In this document: positions 11,129-22,337 of the stretch, in pieces
Layout of the letters: each line of letters begins with the position of its first letter
Numbering within the stretch: position 1 is the stretch's first letter
Made by a program: the position numbers and the translations under genes
DNA from: Silene latifolia
Taxonomy: Eukaryota; Streptophyta; Magnoliopsida; Caryophyllales; Caryophyllaceae
Assembly: GCF_048544455.1 (NCBI RefSeq)
Contig: NC_133536.1
Coordinates: forward strand, 26,910,152 to 26,974,151
Reading direction: 5' to 3'
DNA length: 64,000 nt
Notes under the pieces: generated by a model
The model's database searches: none
Told to the model about the DNA's origin: nothing
The model's input: the letters and a program-made list of their open reading frames with translations, nothing else

Positions 11129-14013
11129 TGTAACACCCGCGAATTTTCCACTTTGACATTTATAATTTAATTAACCGTTCTATTGTCTTATTTATATTTT
11201 TAATTATTTAATTTAATTAATTACATTATTAAACATGATTTTTATAAATATTATATTTTTAAAGCTTAAGTTATACAAAATAAATATTTTGGTCGGATAA
11301 TAATGATAATAATAATAATATTTCCCGTCTTGAGTTGTAGTGGGCTTGAGACGTAATTTCTAGTGCATATCGACTCAATCTTGCATGTTGGGCCTAGTAT
11401 GACTAATGGGCTCACATACTACTCTTTCCTCCTCATAAATATCATGAAGGAAACCCTAGAACACACCTCCCTCCTCAATTTTTCAGCATTCATCTTCAAC
11501 AACCACCACCATTTTTATACATTTCTCTTACAAATCTTCAAAACTCCATAACTTGCTCAATTCTTGTCCAAATCAAGTGATTTTCGCGCCTATCTCTCCC
11601 TCTAATCGCCCTCCATCTTTCTAGGTAAGAAAGAGTCCGACTTTCCTCCTTATAAAGAGCTGTCGAACCATTTTACACTTGGTAACCTTTTTCTAGTTTC
11701 GATTCTTAGTCTTATTTTGTGTTTTCTTATGTTTAGGAGAAAGTTTAGTTGACCCGGAAGTGGATTCTTGAAAGGTAGACGATTCTATTGTGGATTAAAG
11801 AGCTAAAAGGTAACGGTGATGGGTTACTCGACATTATGTCAATTTAATGTGTTTATATGTTGTGGTTTATTCTTGTGTTTGTTAAAGTATGAATCTTTAC
11901 ATGTTTCACATGTTCATTGTTAGATAAATTGGTTTGTGAAACCGTCTTATGGTTGTTTGAGGAATTTCTAGTCTTTTGTCACATGTTTGTTCAATTGGAT
12001 TAAATGGGTTGTTTACATATGTTAATTAGAGAAAAATCCGTCTTAATCATGCTTAGTTGACATGTTTAATTGTGTCATGAGATTATTTATTGGATTAATA
12101 TTGTAAATGATGAAGTTGGTAGTATGGTTGTTTTGAAATATGTCTTAAATGGTGAATTTAGTATGTGGGTATGTTGAGATCTAAGCTTTTGAGTGAAAAA
12201 GATGGAATCTTTATGTTGAGTTTACCTTATTAAGTCTTATTCATGAACATGGAGTAATTTATGAATGTTGTATGTTGTGGATTCTTGTTTTTAATTGTAT
12301 AATTGTTACTTCGAGGTTGATTATGTGTCCAACAATTATGTTGAAGCAACTTTGGGTAAAATTGGTGGTGTGTTGGTTGAATTCCTTCATTATAATGGTG
12401 TTATTTAAATTCTGGTGCAAATGAGCCGAAGCTCATCCTTGACAGACAATTTACGAAAGTGACATTTTAAATGTTTGTAAAGTTTGAGCTTGACTCATTG
12501 TGGACAACATTCATTTTAAGGTTGTTTTCTTATCAAGTGACCATCTACTTGGTTAAGTTAAGTGTTTTTATACGTTATGTTGCACGATTTACTTCATATG
12601 CTTCTTACTCTTTGTTCCAATGCTCATAAATGGCGCGGGTTTGGTCCCCACCCTACTGGGAGTTCTCTTATGGTTTCTCTTCACTTATAACTTCTATTAA
12701 TCATTTATTTAATTACGCATCCTTCTTATGATTGGTAAATGGTCAATTTAGGATTTGTTTATGTTATGATAATGCGAATTATTGTTGTTACTCGTATTTG
12801 TGACCGGAGTGTGACGATTTACATTGTGTGACTACTCGACATTCCTTATTTGTTTGCCCTCGGACATTGGGTCACGATTAGGTGCCATTGTTTCCGAGTT
12901 GGGCTATCTTCCTTCCGCCTCTTCGGACTTTGGGGTACGGCTAGGTACCATTGTTCCGATTTGGGGTTACTCGACCTTGGGGCACGGCTAGGTGTCATGG
13001 ATCGAGTCTTGGATACGATTTGGGATTGTATGTCGAATCGGGTGTCGTCCATCCCGAGAGTCTGGCCAGATTTAGACTAGGACCGTATTATGATCGTCGT
13101 CCTACCAGGAGGTTGGAGTCTAGGGGTTTGTCTTGTTTTGAGTCAATCCTTTGTAAATGTCTTGCTTGTTACGATCATTGGCGTGTTCTTATATACGAGA
13201 GTGCACGTCTTCTATGATTGTTTGTGAGAGTCTTGGTCCTATCGGATACTAGTGGTGAGATGCAAGCCCCTAGTTGCGATATGATCGCCGGGATCGATGT
13301 TCCTATCCGTTCTTATGGTGAGATGCTAGCCATAAGTATGAATGTGACATTAGTAGCCACGTCCCGTGCTATGGTTGTTAAGAGGTTTTCAAGTAATGGC
13401 TATTGGTTTCCATCCATGTATTTTCTATTCAATTGATCCGTTGTTTACCTTCTTCATATGATTCGATGCCTAATCTCATATCCATGTTTTGGTCACCTTG
13501 AATGCATGTTTAATATAATGTACCATGCCTATCTCATTAAGAATGCAATGTGCCTATCTCATTATGATTATCGTTTATATTCCCTTGTTCATATTATTCA
13601 AGTATGATGCATGATCAATATGTTTAATTAAGTTCTTGCTTATGTGCATTTTGTCATATTGTGGCTGGGAGAACCCTGAGTTACTCCCCACTGACTGTGG
13701 CGTTCATGTTTACATGAATGACAGGTTTGTGATGCAGATTATGGGGAAGACGTGTGAGCTAGCGAGAACGTTGAACCTTGGACCTTAGTTATAGTTTGCT
13801 TAGACTCACCTATCGTTAGACTTGTGTTTATTCGTGGGATATCTTTTACCCAACGCACTTCGTTTTTAATTGTAAAACTTATTCATTTTACTTTTCATTT
13901 TCGTTTGATCACTTATGGTGAATTTCACACTTTAAACTTTAAAGGTTTTAAAAATCCCTTATTTTCCGCTTAGATTTAATAGTTCTTTTGATGCCTCATC
14001 GAGGGGTGTCACA
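11129..14013 (+). repeat. 3' LTR of the LARD/TR-GAG element
   Basis: A 2885-bp copy of the 5' LTR. The densest differences are a small cluster around 12440-12500 (equivalent to 5925-5985), where several adjacent bases differ; the rest are isolated substitutions. It is followed directly by the GGAAA target duplication at 14014-14018 and then the resumed array LTR. Confidence 0.92.
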
Positions 14014-14450
14014 GGAAATCCGTAAAAGAGAGGTTTTAAAGCACGGTTTTAGAAATCGATTTTAAGAGGTGTTTTCGACATAAACCTGACAAGTGATGAT
14101 ACAAAAGGTAAATAACAATAAATAAAAGAGAGATTTACACCCTCAGACTTACACGTTTGACGAAACGAGAAGAACTAAGTTATCGATTAGTGATGCTCGA
14201 CTCGAATGTAACGAAAGGTGCCCTCGTAAGAGGAAAACGATTAGATTAATTAAGATGATTGATGTGGAGTTGGTCAAATTGGTCGGTCATGCAAACGAGG
14301 CTGGTACTCAGAAAGATCCGAGCTTACGTGGTCGAATGTTCAAGCACGTAGACGCCAAAAAGTAAGAACAAAGGTCTAGAATGCAAAGGGAGAAGAGAAG
14401 GGCGGACACTCGCATGAGAAATATGAGGAGCGAAGGCTCCTATTTATACT

Positions 14451-14458
14451 AATCACGT
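14451..14458 (-). promoter_or_regulatory. LTR sense promoter, TATA box (left LTR)
   Basis: The minus strand reads AGTATAAATAGGAGCC, a canonical plant TATA box, conserved at 29350-29357 in the other LTR. Transcription would run leftward with a start near 14420-14430, making U3 about 600 bp. A CACGTG motif (G-box core) lies just upstream at about 14463-14468. Confidence 0.75.
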
Positions 14459-14543
14459 GAAGGAATAGGGTTCCGGAGAGTCTTTGGAAGTGAATCTCGG
14501 AAAGATATGAAAAAGATACGAAAAAATACGCAGAAAAGGACCT

Positions 14544-14635
14544 GGGAAGAGGCGCAGCAGTCACTGCGTCTCTTGGAAGAGGCGCAGAGTCACTGCGTCT
14601 CTTGGAAGAGGCGCAGCACCTGCTGCGTCTGTTCC
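14544..14635. repeat. Triple GC-rich palindrome block upstream of the LTR TATA box
   Basis: There are three consecutive units of the form GGAAGAGGCGCAG...CTGCGTCTCTTGG, the last with the fullest stem (CGCAGCACCTGCTGCG). The right LTR has only two units here (29451-29515). On the minus strand the block ends about 86 bases upstream of the TATA box. Confidence 0.75.
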
Positions 14636-15057
14636 CAAGTGGTTTCCTCCTGCGGAAGAAAGATTTCCGTGTTTGAGTTATAGAAGGACGAAATAATTTG
14701 GTTTTCCTTAATATCTTGTATGAATATTACGGGAAATTATTTACCAAAGATTAAAAGATTGTGAAATAATTATAAAATATGGAATATAAATATCCGGAAC
14801 ATTCCAGAACATTCCGACTCGGGATTTAGCGGTAATTAGAAAATGGAGACGGTTTTAGGCCCGGACTCCAAATGTACTCTAATTACTGTCAAAACGACCG
14901 TATCGGCACGTAGATGACAATTAAGAGGTAGACATTAATATTTGAGCAATCACTTGATGACAAACTTACGAACTGTCATAAATTGTTCCGCGTACCAAAC
15001 ATGCGGCCCAATCATCACCGGGTGGTTTGCGAGAGGTGCAGAAATGAGGTATCTACA

Positions 15058-15071
15058 GAGCCCCCACTTTG
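15058..15071 (-). other. Polypurine tract, array unit 1
   Basis: The minus strand reads CAAAGTGGGGGCTC directly before the LTR start TGTAGATACC. It is the plus-strand priming site for reverse transcription and fixes the LTR boundary. Identical at 29937-29950, with a variant at 20935-20948. Confidence 0.85.
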
Positions 15072-15857
15072 ACTGAGGCTTGGACAAGGCGAAAGTCAAA
15101 GTATAGCCATCAGGTCAATCGAAGATTACAACCTGATGACTATGGCGACGCGAGGCGGCTCAAGAGGTCTGAGCCAAGGACATGTCGTCGGGAACATTTT
15201 AGAGTCTGTCGACTAACGGGGAGGGTCGTTTAAAGTCCATTAGACTACGTAAGGAAGCTCGCCAGCCATAAGAAGAGATCATACCTGAGACTTTTGGACG
15301 AAACGGGACTGAGGGCGCTTCGGCGAAACTCTTGGGCCTGAAGATAAATTGGTGTCTGAAAATACGAAGGCTTATTCCTGAAAAAGGGGGTATCTGAAGG
15401 ATATGAGGAAAGACAGCAGGACACAGTCTGGAACTGCTGGGAGAAATTTGCTTGTGTTCAGCTTCAAACAAACTTCGGAAGAATTCGGGGTCGATGTTGA
15501 TCTCCATGTCTCGAGAGGGAAAGTCTATCCGCTTACTCTCGTTGGGGAACATAATCGGGAACTAATCTCCATGTCTCGAGAGGGAAAGTCTATCCGCTTA
15601 CTCTCGTTGGAAATATAACGAAGGCGTGTCGAAACACCTGTAAAGGAATAAGTGCTCGCTGTGACAAGCAAGGTCTTGGAAGCGATAAATAACGTATGAT
15701 AGTCTGCTGCTGGCTTAGAAGTACGGGTCTGAACGAAAGATAATCGTCAAACGGACCAAAAGAATAAAATAGCATGGGGAAGAGGCGCACCAAAGATGGC
15801 CCCACAAATAACGAACTCATAACGAATTTTTGAAAAACTCGTATAGAGGGAACACTA
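15072..15857 (-). other. 3' untranslated region of array unit 1 with a 65-bp tandem repeat
   Basis: This is non-coding sequence between the PPT and the antisense PMD gene. A segment containing ATCTCCATGTCTCGAGAGGG is repeated in tandem with a 65-base period from 15500 (copies at 15500 and 15565, the second ending near 15610). The region is homologous, with rearrangement, to 20949-22460, where the same sentence of motifs appears after a second PPT. A palindrome half-site GGAAGAGGCGCACC lies near 15779. Confidence 0.65.
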
Positions 15858-15920
15858 GGAAGAGGCGCAGCAAGAGCTGCGTCTCTTGGAATAGGCGCAG
15901 CGCCTGCTGCGTTTGTTCCC
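15858..15920. repeat. Double GC-rich palindrome upstream of the PMD antisense gene
   Basis: There are two units, GGAAGAGGCGCAGCAAGAGCTGCG and a second ending CGCCTGCTGCGTTTGTTCCC. They lie about 130 bases before the PMD start codon at 16050, in the expected promoter region. The equivalent block in unit 2 is at about 30752-30818. Confidence 0.7.
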
Positions 15921-16049
15921 AAGGGTGTATTTTCTGCGTAAAAACGCGATGAACAGAGGGATCATTTCATTTGTTTCGAAACATCACAATACTCTCTCAA
16001 ATCTCAACCATTTCCGCCAAGGTTTGATCCAAAAGCTTGCATTAATCAT

Positions 16050-19000
16050 ATGACTAATCGAGGTATGTGTCTCATTCTTGCATTAATCTTCTATATTTGC
16101 TCAATTTGGATCGAAAAAATTAGGGTTTTCAACCCAATTATTTCGAAAATTTGGGGCTTTTCCCCCAAATGCATTTGCCTTGTAAAATTGACACTAGAAA
16201 TGGATAATTTGTAGTATAAGGAACATAACCATGTATTTGTTTCGAATTTTCGTTGAGTTTTGAGCATTTGAGTGAAATTGAGACGGTTTCACAACTAGAC
16301 CGTAAATTGCTTCGAAAATAGCCTTAGGATTGCCCATTTGCGATGAAACTTGATATTTGGGATCCTTGGATGATGAGTAAACTTCCTACCATCTCGGAAT
16401 TTTGGTTTGTGATGGCTTTTTAGGACCCTTTTCTAGGGCATAATCGTCGTTATAACGAAATGCTGCCGAAATTTTGACTCGAACCCGGAACTAGGCTTCA
16501 AATTAGGCTTGACATGACCCTAATTACTACATGAGTGATCAGGTTTGTGAGAATATGGCCAAAGATGGCGAGAAAAGAGCGATTTCAGGGCTTCCAAAGG
16601 CTCGAAAATCCATTAACCAAGGCTTGTCGTCATGTGACGCGACCTAAATTTGCTTTAATGTTGCAGGTGATGAGGCTTCTACTTCTGGGAGGACTCCCAT
16701 GGAGATAGACGCAGCTGTTGTCGAGGAGGCTTTGGAGCAGGCTTTCACCGCCGCGGTGATGGCTGCTGGGGACGAGGTCCACGAGGAGGAGGCTGTTGAG
16801 GAGGAGGAGGCCCCGAGGCGGGCCAACGTTGGACGAGGAGGTCGTCACCGAGGGAGCGCCCGCGTGGGCGAGAGACACAGGGAGAGTAGGCACTTGCTCT
16901 GGGCTGCAGAGGGTCACCTGTCCTACAGGACGGTGAAGAGTTTGGTAATTTTGAATTCATTACTCATCACTCACCTTCTTTCATTTCATTTGCTCATATT
17001 TTTTTTCAACTTTCAGTCAAAACTAAAGATAGCTTTTGTTTCAAATCACAATAGGAGGCCGGGAATATCAGGTCGTTCTCGGGTTACACGACAGCGATGG
17101 AGTGCTACGAGCGGCTGTCAGCGGAGGAGCGCGCCATGATCGAGCGTGGAGCGTTCGGTGCCTTGGTGCAGGCCTGGAGGGATATCGCGAAGAGGAAGTT
17201 GCGGGCTAACCTTAGCCTGGTCCGCGCTTTCTTGGACCGATTCTGGGACACGACTTCCAGGTTTCACATGCCTTTTGGTGAGGTGGGAGTCACTTTGGAG
17301 GATTACGGCATGATTTCTGGTCTGCCGTGTGGGACTGAGGCGGTGGAGTGGCCGGAGACTGCCATGAGGGTGGACTCGGCCGAGGCGAGGAGGTTGATCG
17401 GCTGGAACTTGTCGCCGAAGGTCATTCTGATCTTGGGCTTGGTGCCCAGTTCCTAAGTTCGAGACTACTTTGCGGGAAAGATCCCGACGCTGGTGACGAT
17501 TGACGGGAGGGAGACGGCTTCTCCTCCCTGTACTGCTGAGCGGAGGGCCCGCTTGTGGCTTTGGTGGTTTCTGTCTTTGATTTACCTCGGAGACAAGGGA
17601 GAGAGGCTGTCGACGAAGCTTCTTCCCTTCCTTTATGACCTGAGCTCCCTAGGGCGTTGGGACTGGGTCACTGCTGGTTTTGCGGTCCTCATCCGCTTCA
17701 TGAGGGCCATGGTTCGTCCGGAGTTGATGGAGAAGGGGACTTCTCCTGGTGCTGTCGGACCTGGACTGCTGTTGGAGGTATGAACCTTCATTGAGACTAA
17801 AATCAATTCTTTTCCTCATCAAGTCAATTCCTTTCCTTATCAAATTACGAAAGATCGTTATTGACTTATCTTGTTTCACAGGCGTGGGTGTACTCCTACT
17901 TTCCGAGCCTCTCGCCCAAGAGGACGGAGCCGCTGGAGAAGGCTTATCCCGTCGTGAGGGATTGGGTGATGTGCAGGACGAGGAGCAAGCGTTCCTCTCA
18001 CGGTGTTTACCGGCGGGACGTGAACACTCTTCAGCTGGAAAGCGTGAGCATCTCACTTATATTCATTTGCTTCTTCATTGCTTTTAATCGATCATAAGAA
18101 TGATTCCTTGTTTGTCTTGTCCCAGTGGGTGCCCAGGCCTTGGGCGGAGTACGCTGGCGCGCCTCCTTTTGTGGCTGAGGTCCTTCGATCTAGGAGCTCG
18201 AGCCGGCTGCTGTTGAGGACGTCGATGGGTCATGTGTGGTACCTGGGCGAGCGCTTGGCTCGTCTGTGCTCTTGGGACGTGTTGACGGTTCCCATCGATC
18301 CTCCTAGGACGATGTTCAGGGAGCCTTCCGAGGTAGAGAGGGAGGCTGACTTGGCTGGCGTCGGTGGTGACGCCCTCCTTCTTCCTGGCGAGGACTACTC
18401 GGCGTTCCTCTACAGGAGGTTGGCGTACTGGCCGGTAGTAGTGAGTATCTCTACTCTTCCTCTTTACTTGATTTTAAAACTACGATGAGAGATCACCGAT
18501 TGATGAGAAATTTTTGATTTTGCAGGAGGTTGAGGTGGCGGGCATCGAGCCCCCAGAGTACCCCGAGACCCTCGAGTACACTGACGCGATTGGGAGGATG
18601 ACGATCTCCGAGCTGCGTGACTTTGACGTGGCTGTCACGGATGCTGGCCTGGACGACTGGCAGCATCTGATTCGGAGGGTGAGTCTCTAATTCACATAAT
18701 ATTTGTGTAAGAACACATTTGATTGAACTTATTCAATTATTGAGAATTTCTTTCTTGAAAATGCAGCTCGCGCCGTCTCAGTTCGTGGCGTTATGGAGGG
18801 TGGCCAACCGGCTGCGAGCTACTGCCGTCGAGGCAGTTGTCGGCGGTCGAGGTCGTCAGGTACGAACCTTGTGCCTATTTCATTTTTGAGTTTTGATTTC
18901 CCTTGTAACTGCTTGAAATGATTGACATGAGCCAATTTTGTTGTTTACAGGGGGACCGTGAGCTGGAGCGAGAGTTGGCCCAGTCTCGGGAGGAGACAGC

Positions 19001-19088
19001 TCGCTTGTTGAGGGATCTCGAGGTTCGAGACGCCGAGATTGCTGTTCTCGCGGCGAGGGTTGCGGAGCTGGAGGGCAACCGGCAGTAG
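16050..19088 (+). pseudogene. Antisense plant mobile domain (PMD) gene, eight exons, one nonsense codon
   Basis: A frame-consistent model with GT-AG introns is 16050-16062, 16667-16944, 17055-17777, 17882-18043, 18126-18440, 18526-18678, 18767-18859 and 18951-19088. Exon 1 encodes MTNRG; exon 2 an acidic Glu-rich segment. Exons 3-5 carry the plant mobile domain, with hallmarks FHMPFGEVGVTLEDYGMISG, LWLWWFLSLIYLGDKG and WVYSYFPSLSP. Exon 8 ends in a heptad-rich coiled coil (LERELAQSREETARLLRDLE). PMD proteins such as Arabidopsis MAIN and MAIL1 act in the nucleus in gene expression and transposon silencing, and PMD also occurs in mobile elements. The gene lies antisense to the element, beside its 3' LTR. 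It is broken by one TAA (17454-17456); unit 2 has TAC there. All other exons are open. Splicing is inferred, not observed. Confidence 0.8.
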
Positions 19089-19790
19089 TTTTGTTTTATT
19101 TTTATTTGTATTTTATACATTTTGTACATTTTGACCTTCATTTTGGACATTTCGGACTTTGCTTGGGGCTCGAGCCCCCAGTTTGCTGTACATTTCCCTC
19201 TTTGATTGTATATATGACAGTCTGAGTGCCTTTGCTGCTGGGTTGTGTTGCTTGTACCTGCAGGTTAGCTTTGAACAGGTTTGGTAGATGACGGTTTACG
19301 CCGTCATGCTGCCGAAATTTACATAGAAATCACGCAAAACATACATTTGTATATACATATGGCCTAAATTAGCGCAAAATGAATGACTCAACGGAATGCA
19401 AAAAATGCAAAAAGTAAAAATGCAAAAAATTTGCCGGGAATGACCGGACGGTAGGGAGGGTTACCCCCCAAAAAAAAGAAAAAATAGAACCCTATAAGTT
19501 ATAAATGAAATGGTGAAAAAGACGTAACAGAAATATATAAATGAAATAAATATATAAATTTTGAAATGAATGAAAATGGAATTGTAAATTATTTCCTAGA
19601 ATGAAAATGTACAAGTGTGATAAAATGACGAAAATGTCGATATTGCCTCGAGATGCGTGCCCGCGGAATTAGGAAATACAAAATATGGTAATTTCCTCGT
19701 ATTTACCAAAACAATAACCCGTAGGAATAGGAAATTATTCGTCACGGAATTAGGAAAGATCCAACGCGGAAAATCACAGAAACCTTGGTG
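19089..19790 (+). other. PMD 3' flank and spacer before the DUF7745-like gene
   Basis: No gene is seen. The first ~120 bases are T-rich with TTTTATTTTTATTTG, plausible as a PMD 3' UTR. Around 19390-19500 is an A-rich stretch with repeated AAAATGCAAAAA and a run of eight A after CCCCCC. Toward 19700 the sequence becomes promoter-like for the next gene. Confidence 0.5.
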
Positions 19791-19852
19791 AGGAAGAGGC
19801 GCAGCATGAGCTGCGTCCCTTAGAAGAGGCGATGCAGGTGCTGCGCCCGTTC
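19791..19852. repeat. Double GC-rich palindrome upstream of the DUF7745-like gene
   Basis: The units GGAAGAGGCGCAGCATGAGCTGCG and AGAAGAGGCGATGCAGGTGCTGCG are followed by CCCGTTCCC. The block ends about 44 bases before the TATA box at 19896, the same position relative to a promoter as in the LTR and the PMD gene. Confidence 0.72.
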
Positions 19853-19895
19853 CCAGGTGTGTCTGCTCTGGCAGATTTTAGGAAACAGAAATTAG

Positions 19896-19904
19896 TATAA
19901 ATAG
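19896..19904 (+). promoter_or_regulatory. TATA box of the DUF7745-like antisense gene
   Basis: TATAAATAG is followed by a pyrimidine-rich leader (TTCTTCCGTCTCTTCTTCG) and the ATG at 19989, 85 bases downstream. This is a textbook plant core promoter and indicates that the antisense gene has its own promoter rather than depending on an LTR. Confidence 0.78.
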
Positions 19905-19988
19905 AGACGTCGATAGAGCTTTTATTCACACAATTCTTCCGTCTCTTCTTCGTCTTATTACATAAAATTCTCAAAACAAGCACTCATC

Positions 19989-20907
19989 ATGAATACTTTG
20001 GAGATTCGCCTAAAGGAGTGGACTAACGAGTTCTCCAACATGGAAAAACACGACATGGGCGCCTATAATCTTGGATCATTGTTGAGTTTGAAGCTCATCA
20101 AGGTTGTCAACCGTTCTTGGATGCTTGTCTTGATTACTGGGACCCGAATTATCATGTTTTTGCGTTCCCTGGAGGCGATATTTGCCCATTTCCTGAAGAA
20201 ATTGATGCGATTGGTGGGTGGGACCCGGAACACTTGCCCGCTATTCCTTCTACTTCGTAAGGGTATAAAAGAAAATTTAGAGATTTGCTTGGATTGACCA
20301 GGCTTGAGGTGGACCGTCTAGTGACCTCGAAAGGAGTGCGAATGTTGGACTTCATTGACCGATTTATTAACAGGGCCGACCCCACCGTTTCTTATGTTGT
20401 TAGGCGAAGGGCCTTTAGGTTTTGTTTGTTGCATGTGTATGTCCTCCAAGGGCATGTTGATGAAGACTTGAGAGGTGATCCCCGTCTTTTCGGCCTAGTT
20501 GAGCAAATGGAGCTGCGCAGGAGCCCAGCTTGTTTATGCTTAGGAGAGATCTTGTTGGGCTTGGATAATAGGAAAGCCAATCGTGACCTACCGTATTTGG
20601 GAAGTCCTGTCATCTTGCAGGTAAAATAACATTTTCTCCTTCTTTTTCTTTTCTTTTTTCGTTTTTTTCTTTTTTTTTTTTCATTCTGTTTTTTGTTTTT
20701 TGTTTTTTTGATGTCTAATACCCGCTTTTGGTAGGTCTGGCTTATGGAACGGCTTCGATTGATCGAGCCCCCAGTTCATGTTCCTTCTTATCATGCTCGC
20801 TCTATTGCAATGAGGACCAGGTTGTACATGGTGGACTTCACTCGAGTCTGCGATTACTGGAAGAATAAACTGAAGAGTGATGATGGCCCCTTGATTAGTT
20901 TGTTTTC
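19989..20907 (+). pseudogene. Antisense DUF7745-like gene fragment, two exons, truncated
   Basis: Exon 1 runs from ATG 19989 to 20620. It reads MNTLEIRLKEWTNEFSN, then after a one-base shift near 20101-20110 the motif LDACLDYWDPNYHVFAFPGG. After a TAA at 20258-20260 it continues with DFIDRFINRADPTVS and RRRAFRFCLLHVYVLQG. A GT-AG intron (20621-20734, with a long T-rich tract) leads to exon 2 at 20735 (VWLMERLRLIEPPVHVPSYHARS). This architecture resembles the transposon-associated DUF7745 proteins of plants, of unknown biochemical function. The coding sequence runs at about 20907 directly into an LTR tip, so the C-terminus is lost. One frameshift, one nonsense codon and the truncation make it a pseudogene. 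The family name is recalled, not searched. Confidence 0.68.
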
Positions 20908-20948
20908 AAGAGGTGCAGAAATGAGGTATCTACAAATCCCCCACTTTG
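20908..20948 (-). repeat. Isolated LTR tip (27 bp) with a second polypurine tract
   Basis: On the minus strand the sequence CAAAGTGGGGGATT (20935-20948) precedes TGTAGATACCTCATTTCTGC, the exact first bases of the array LTR. After about 27 bases LTR homology ends and the DUF7745-like gene begins. It is therefore the relic of a second 3' end inside unit 1, showing that the internal region is chimeric. Confidence 0.8.
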
Positions 20949-22178
20949 ACTGAGGCTTGGACAAGGCGAAAGTCAAAGTATAGCCATCAGGTCAATCGAA
21001 AATTACAACCTGACGACTATGACGACGCGAGGCGGCTCAAGGGGTCTGAACCAAGGACCTGTCGTCAGGAACATTTTAGAGTCTGTCGACTATCGGGGAG
21101 GGTCGTTTAAAGTCCATTAGACTACATAAGGAAACTCGCCAGCCATAAGAAGAGACCATACCCGAGACTTCTTCCTCGAGACGTTTCCGGAGTTGCGTAG
21201 GAGCTAAGGTTAAGCGTAGAAGCTAAGGTTAAGCGTAAGAGCTAAGGTTAAGACCTAAAAGATATATAAGGATTGTGCTAGGGTGTGGGACCCTAAAGGA
21301 AAGCATCGACGGGAAGGAGGCCAAATATAAGTTCAACTTAAAGGGGTAACCAAGGTTTGAGTTTAGGAACTCTAAGAAAAGGTGATCCTAAAGGATTATG
21401 ATCCTAAAGGGAAAAGGTGATCTCAAAGGAATATGATCCTAAGGGGAAAAGTGTATGAAATATAGGGAGTTTGGGAACTTAAAAGAAGCTAGGTGTGTGA
21501 ACCTGGGTATATGAACCTAAAAGGATGGCTGGTATGGGAACTTAAAGGCTTATGAACCTAAGGGGAATTGGGATCCTAGGGTTAAGTTTAGGAACTACTG
21601 GGTTACTAATTCTTGTTTTAAACGCGTGCGCTTAAACTTTCTGAGGTATGAGAACTCCAAAAGATTTTATGGGTTTATGAACCTAAGGACGTTGGTGTGG
21701 GAGCTTAAAGGTTTGTGAACCTAAAAGATTCCATTTTGGGATCTAAAAATCTAGGGGTCACAGGGATTCTGAAGAAAATTCTTAACACTTCCGAAGGCTA
21801 ACTCTGAAGGCTATCTCTCACTAAAGGAAAGGCTGAAGGATAACTCTCTCTAAAGGACTGAAAGGGGACTTAACTGAAAAGGAGTTATCTGAAGGTTACT
21901 GAAAGGATTATCCTGAAGTGTCTGAAGAAATAAAGGATTATCTGAAGGGAGGAAGGCTCAAGGAAGGATTATCTCAAAGGTTATCTAAAGGGTTGTCTGA
22001 AGGATATGAAGGTAAGTTTCTGAAAGATCTGAAGGGTTTATCCTGAAAAAGGGTTACCTGAAAGATATGAGGGTTTATCCTGAAAAGGGTTACCTAAAGA
22101 TATGAAGGATCACCTGGGGGTATCTGCCTCTCTCTGTCCTCAAGAAAACTCTCAATGGGGAATAAAACGATGATTTTG
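20949..22178 (-). other. 3'-UTR-like region of short degenerate repeats
   Basis: 20949-21175 matches 15072-15295 closely, then diverges. From 21190 to about 22110 the sequence is built of degenerate short repeats: GAGCTAAGGTTAAGCGTA (three copies near 21200-21255), then GAACCTAAAAGG/GATCCTAAAGG and CTGAAGG-type units. No frame of coding character exists on either strand. Variable tandem repeats in the 3' UTR are known in Tat-lineage elements such as Retand. Confidence 0.6.
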
Positions 22179-22337
22179 GGGAATCTGCATGTTTCTGTCC
22201 TCAAGCAAACTCTCGTTGGGTGATTACTCTAGGGAATCTGCATGTTTCTGTCCTCAAGCAAACTCTCGTTGGGTAATTACTCTAGGGAATCTGCATGTTT
22301 CTGTCCTCAAGCAAACTCTCGTTGGGTGATTACTCTA
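22179..22337 (-). repeat. 53-bp tandem repeat, three copies
   Basis: Near-identical units start at 22179, 22232 and 22285 (each begins GGGAATCTGCATGTTTCTGT). A partial, diverged unit continues at 22338 (GGGAACTGATCTCCATG). The same three-copy array is at 53629-53787 in unit 2, so the copy number was fixed before the units duplicated. Confidence 0.88.

Larger units (their letters stand above)
4612..14013 (+). mobile_element. Non-autonomous LARD/TR-GAG-type LTR retrotransposon with 2.9-kb LTRs
   Basis: Near-identical direct repeats 4612-7497 and 11129-14013 start TGTAACACCC and end GGTGTCACA, flanked by a 5-bp target duplication GGAAA (4607-4611 and 14014-14018). The empty site is visible in the other array LTR around 28920-28930. 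A primer site for initiator tRNA-Met follows the 5' LTR and a purine-rich tract precedes the 3' LTR. The internal region (3.6 kb) codes only for a zinc-knuckle gag-like protein and has no RT, RNase H or integrase, so it must be mobilised in trans. The TGTAACACCC terminus and primer site fit a chromovirus (Tekay/Del-like) partner. I count roughly 20 LTR differences by eye, implying a recent insertion. Confidence 0.92.
14019..15057 (-). repeat. Array LTR, left copy, U3-side part
   Basis: This is the U3 and promoter part of the left array LTR on the minus strand. The LTR starts TGTAGATACCTC (plus 15046-15057), immediately preceded on the minus strand by the polypurine tract. With 3307-4611 it sums to 2344 bp, the same as the right copy 27593-29936. 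It contains a TATA box at 14451-14458 and a triple palindrome block at 14544-14635 upstream of it. Confidence 0.82.

Noticed and set aside
22179-22337. Regularly spaced repeats resembling a CRISPR array
   Set aside because: The repeats are directly tandem with no unique spacers, in a plant retrotransposon 3' region.
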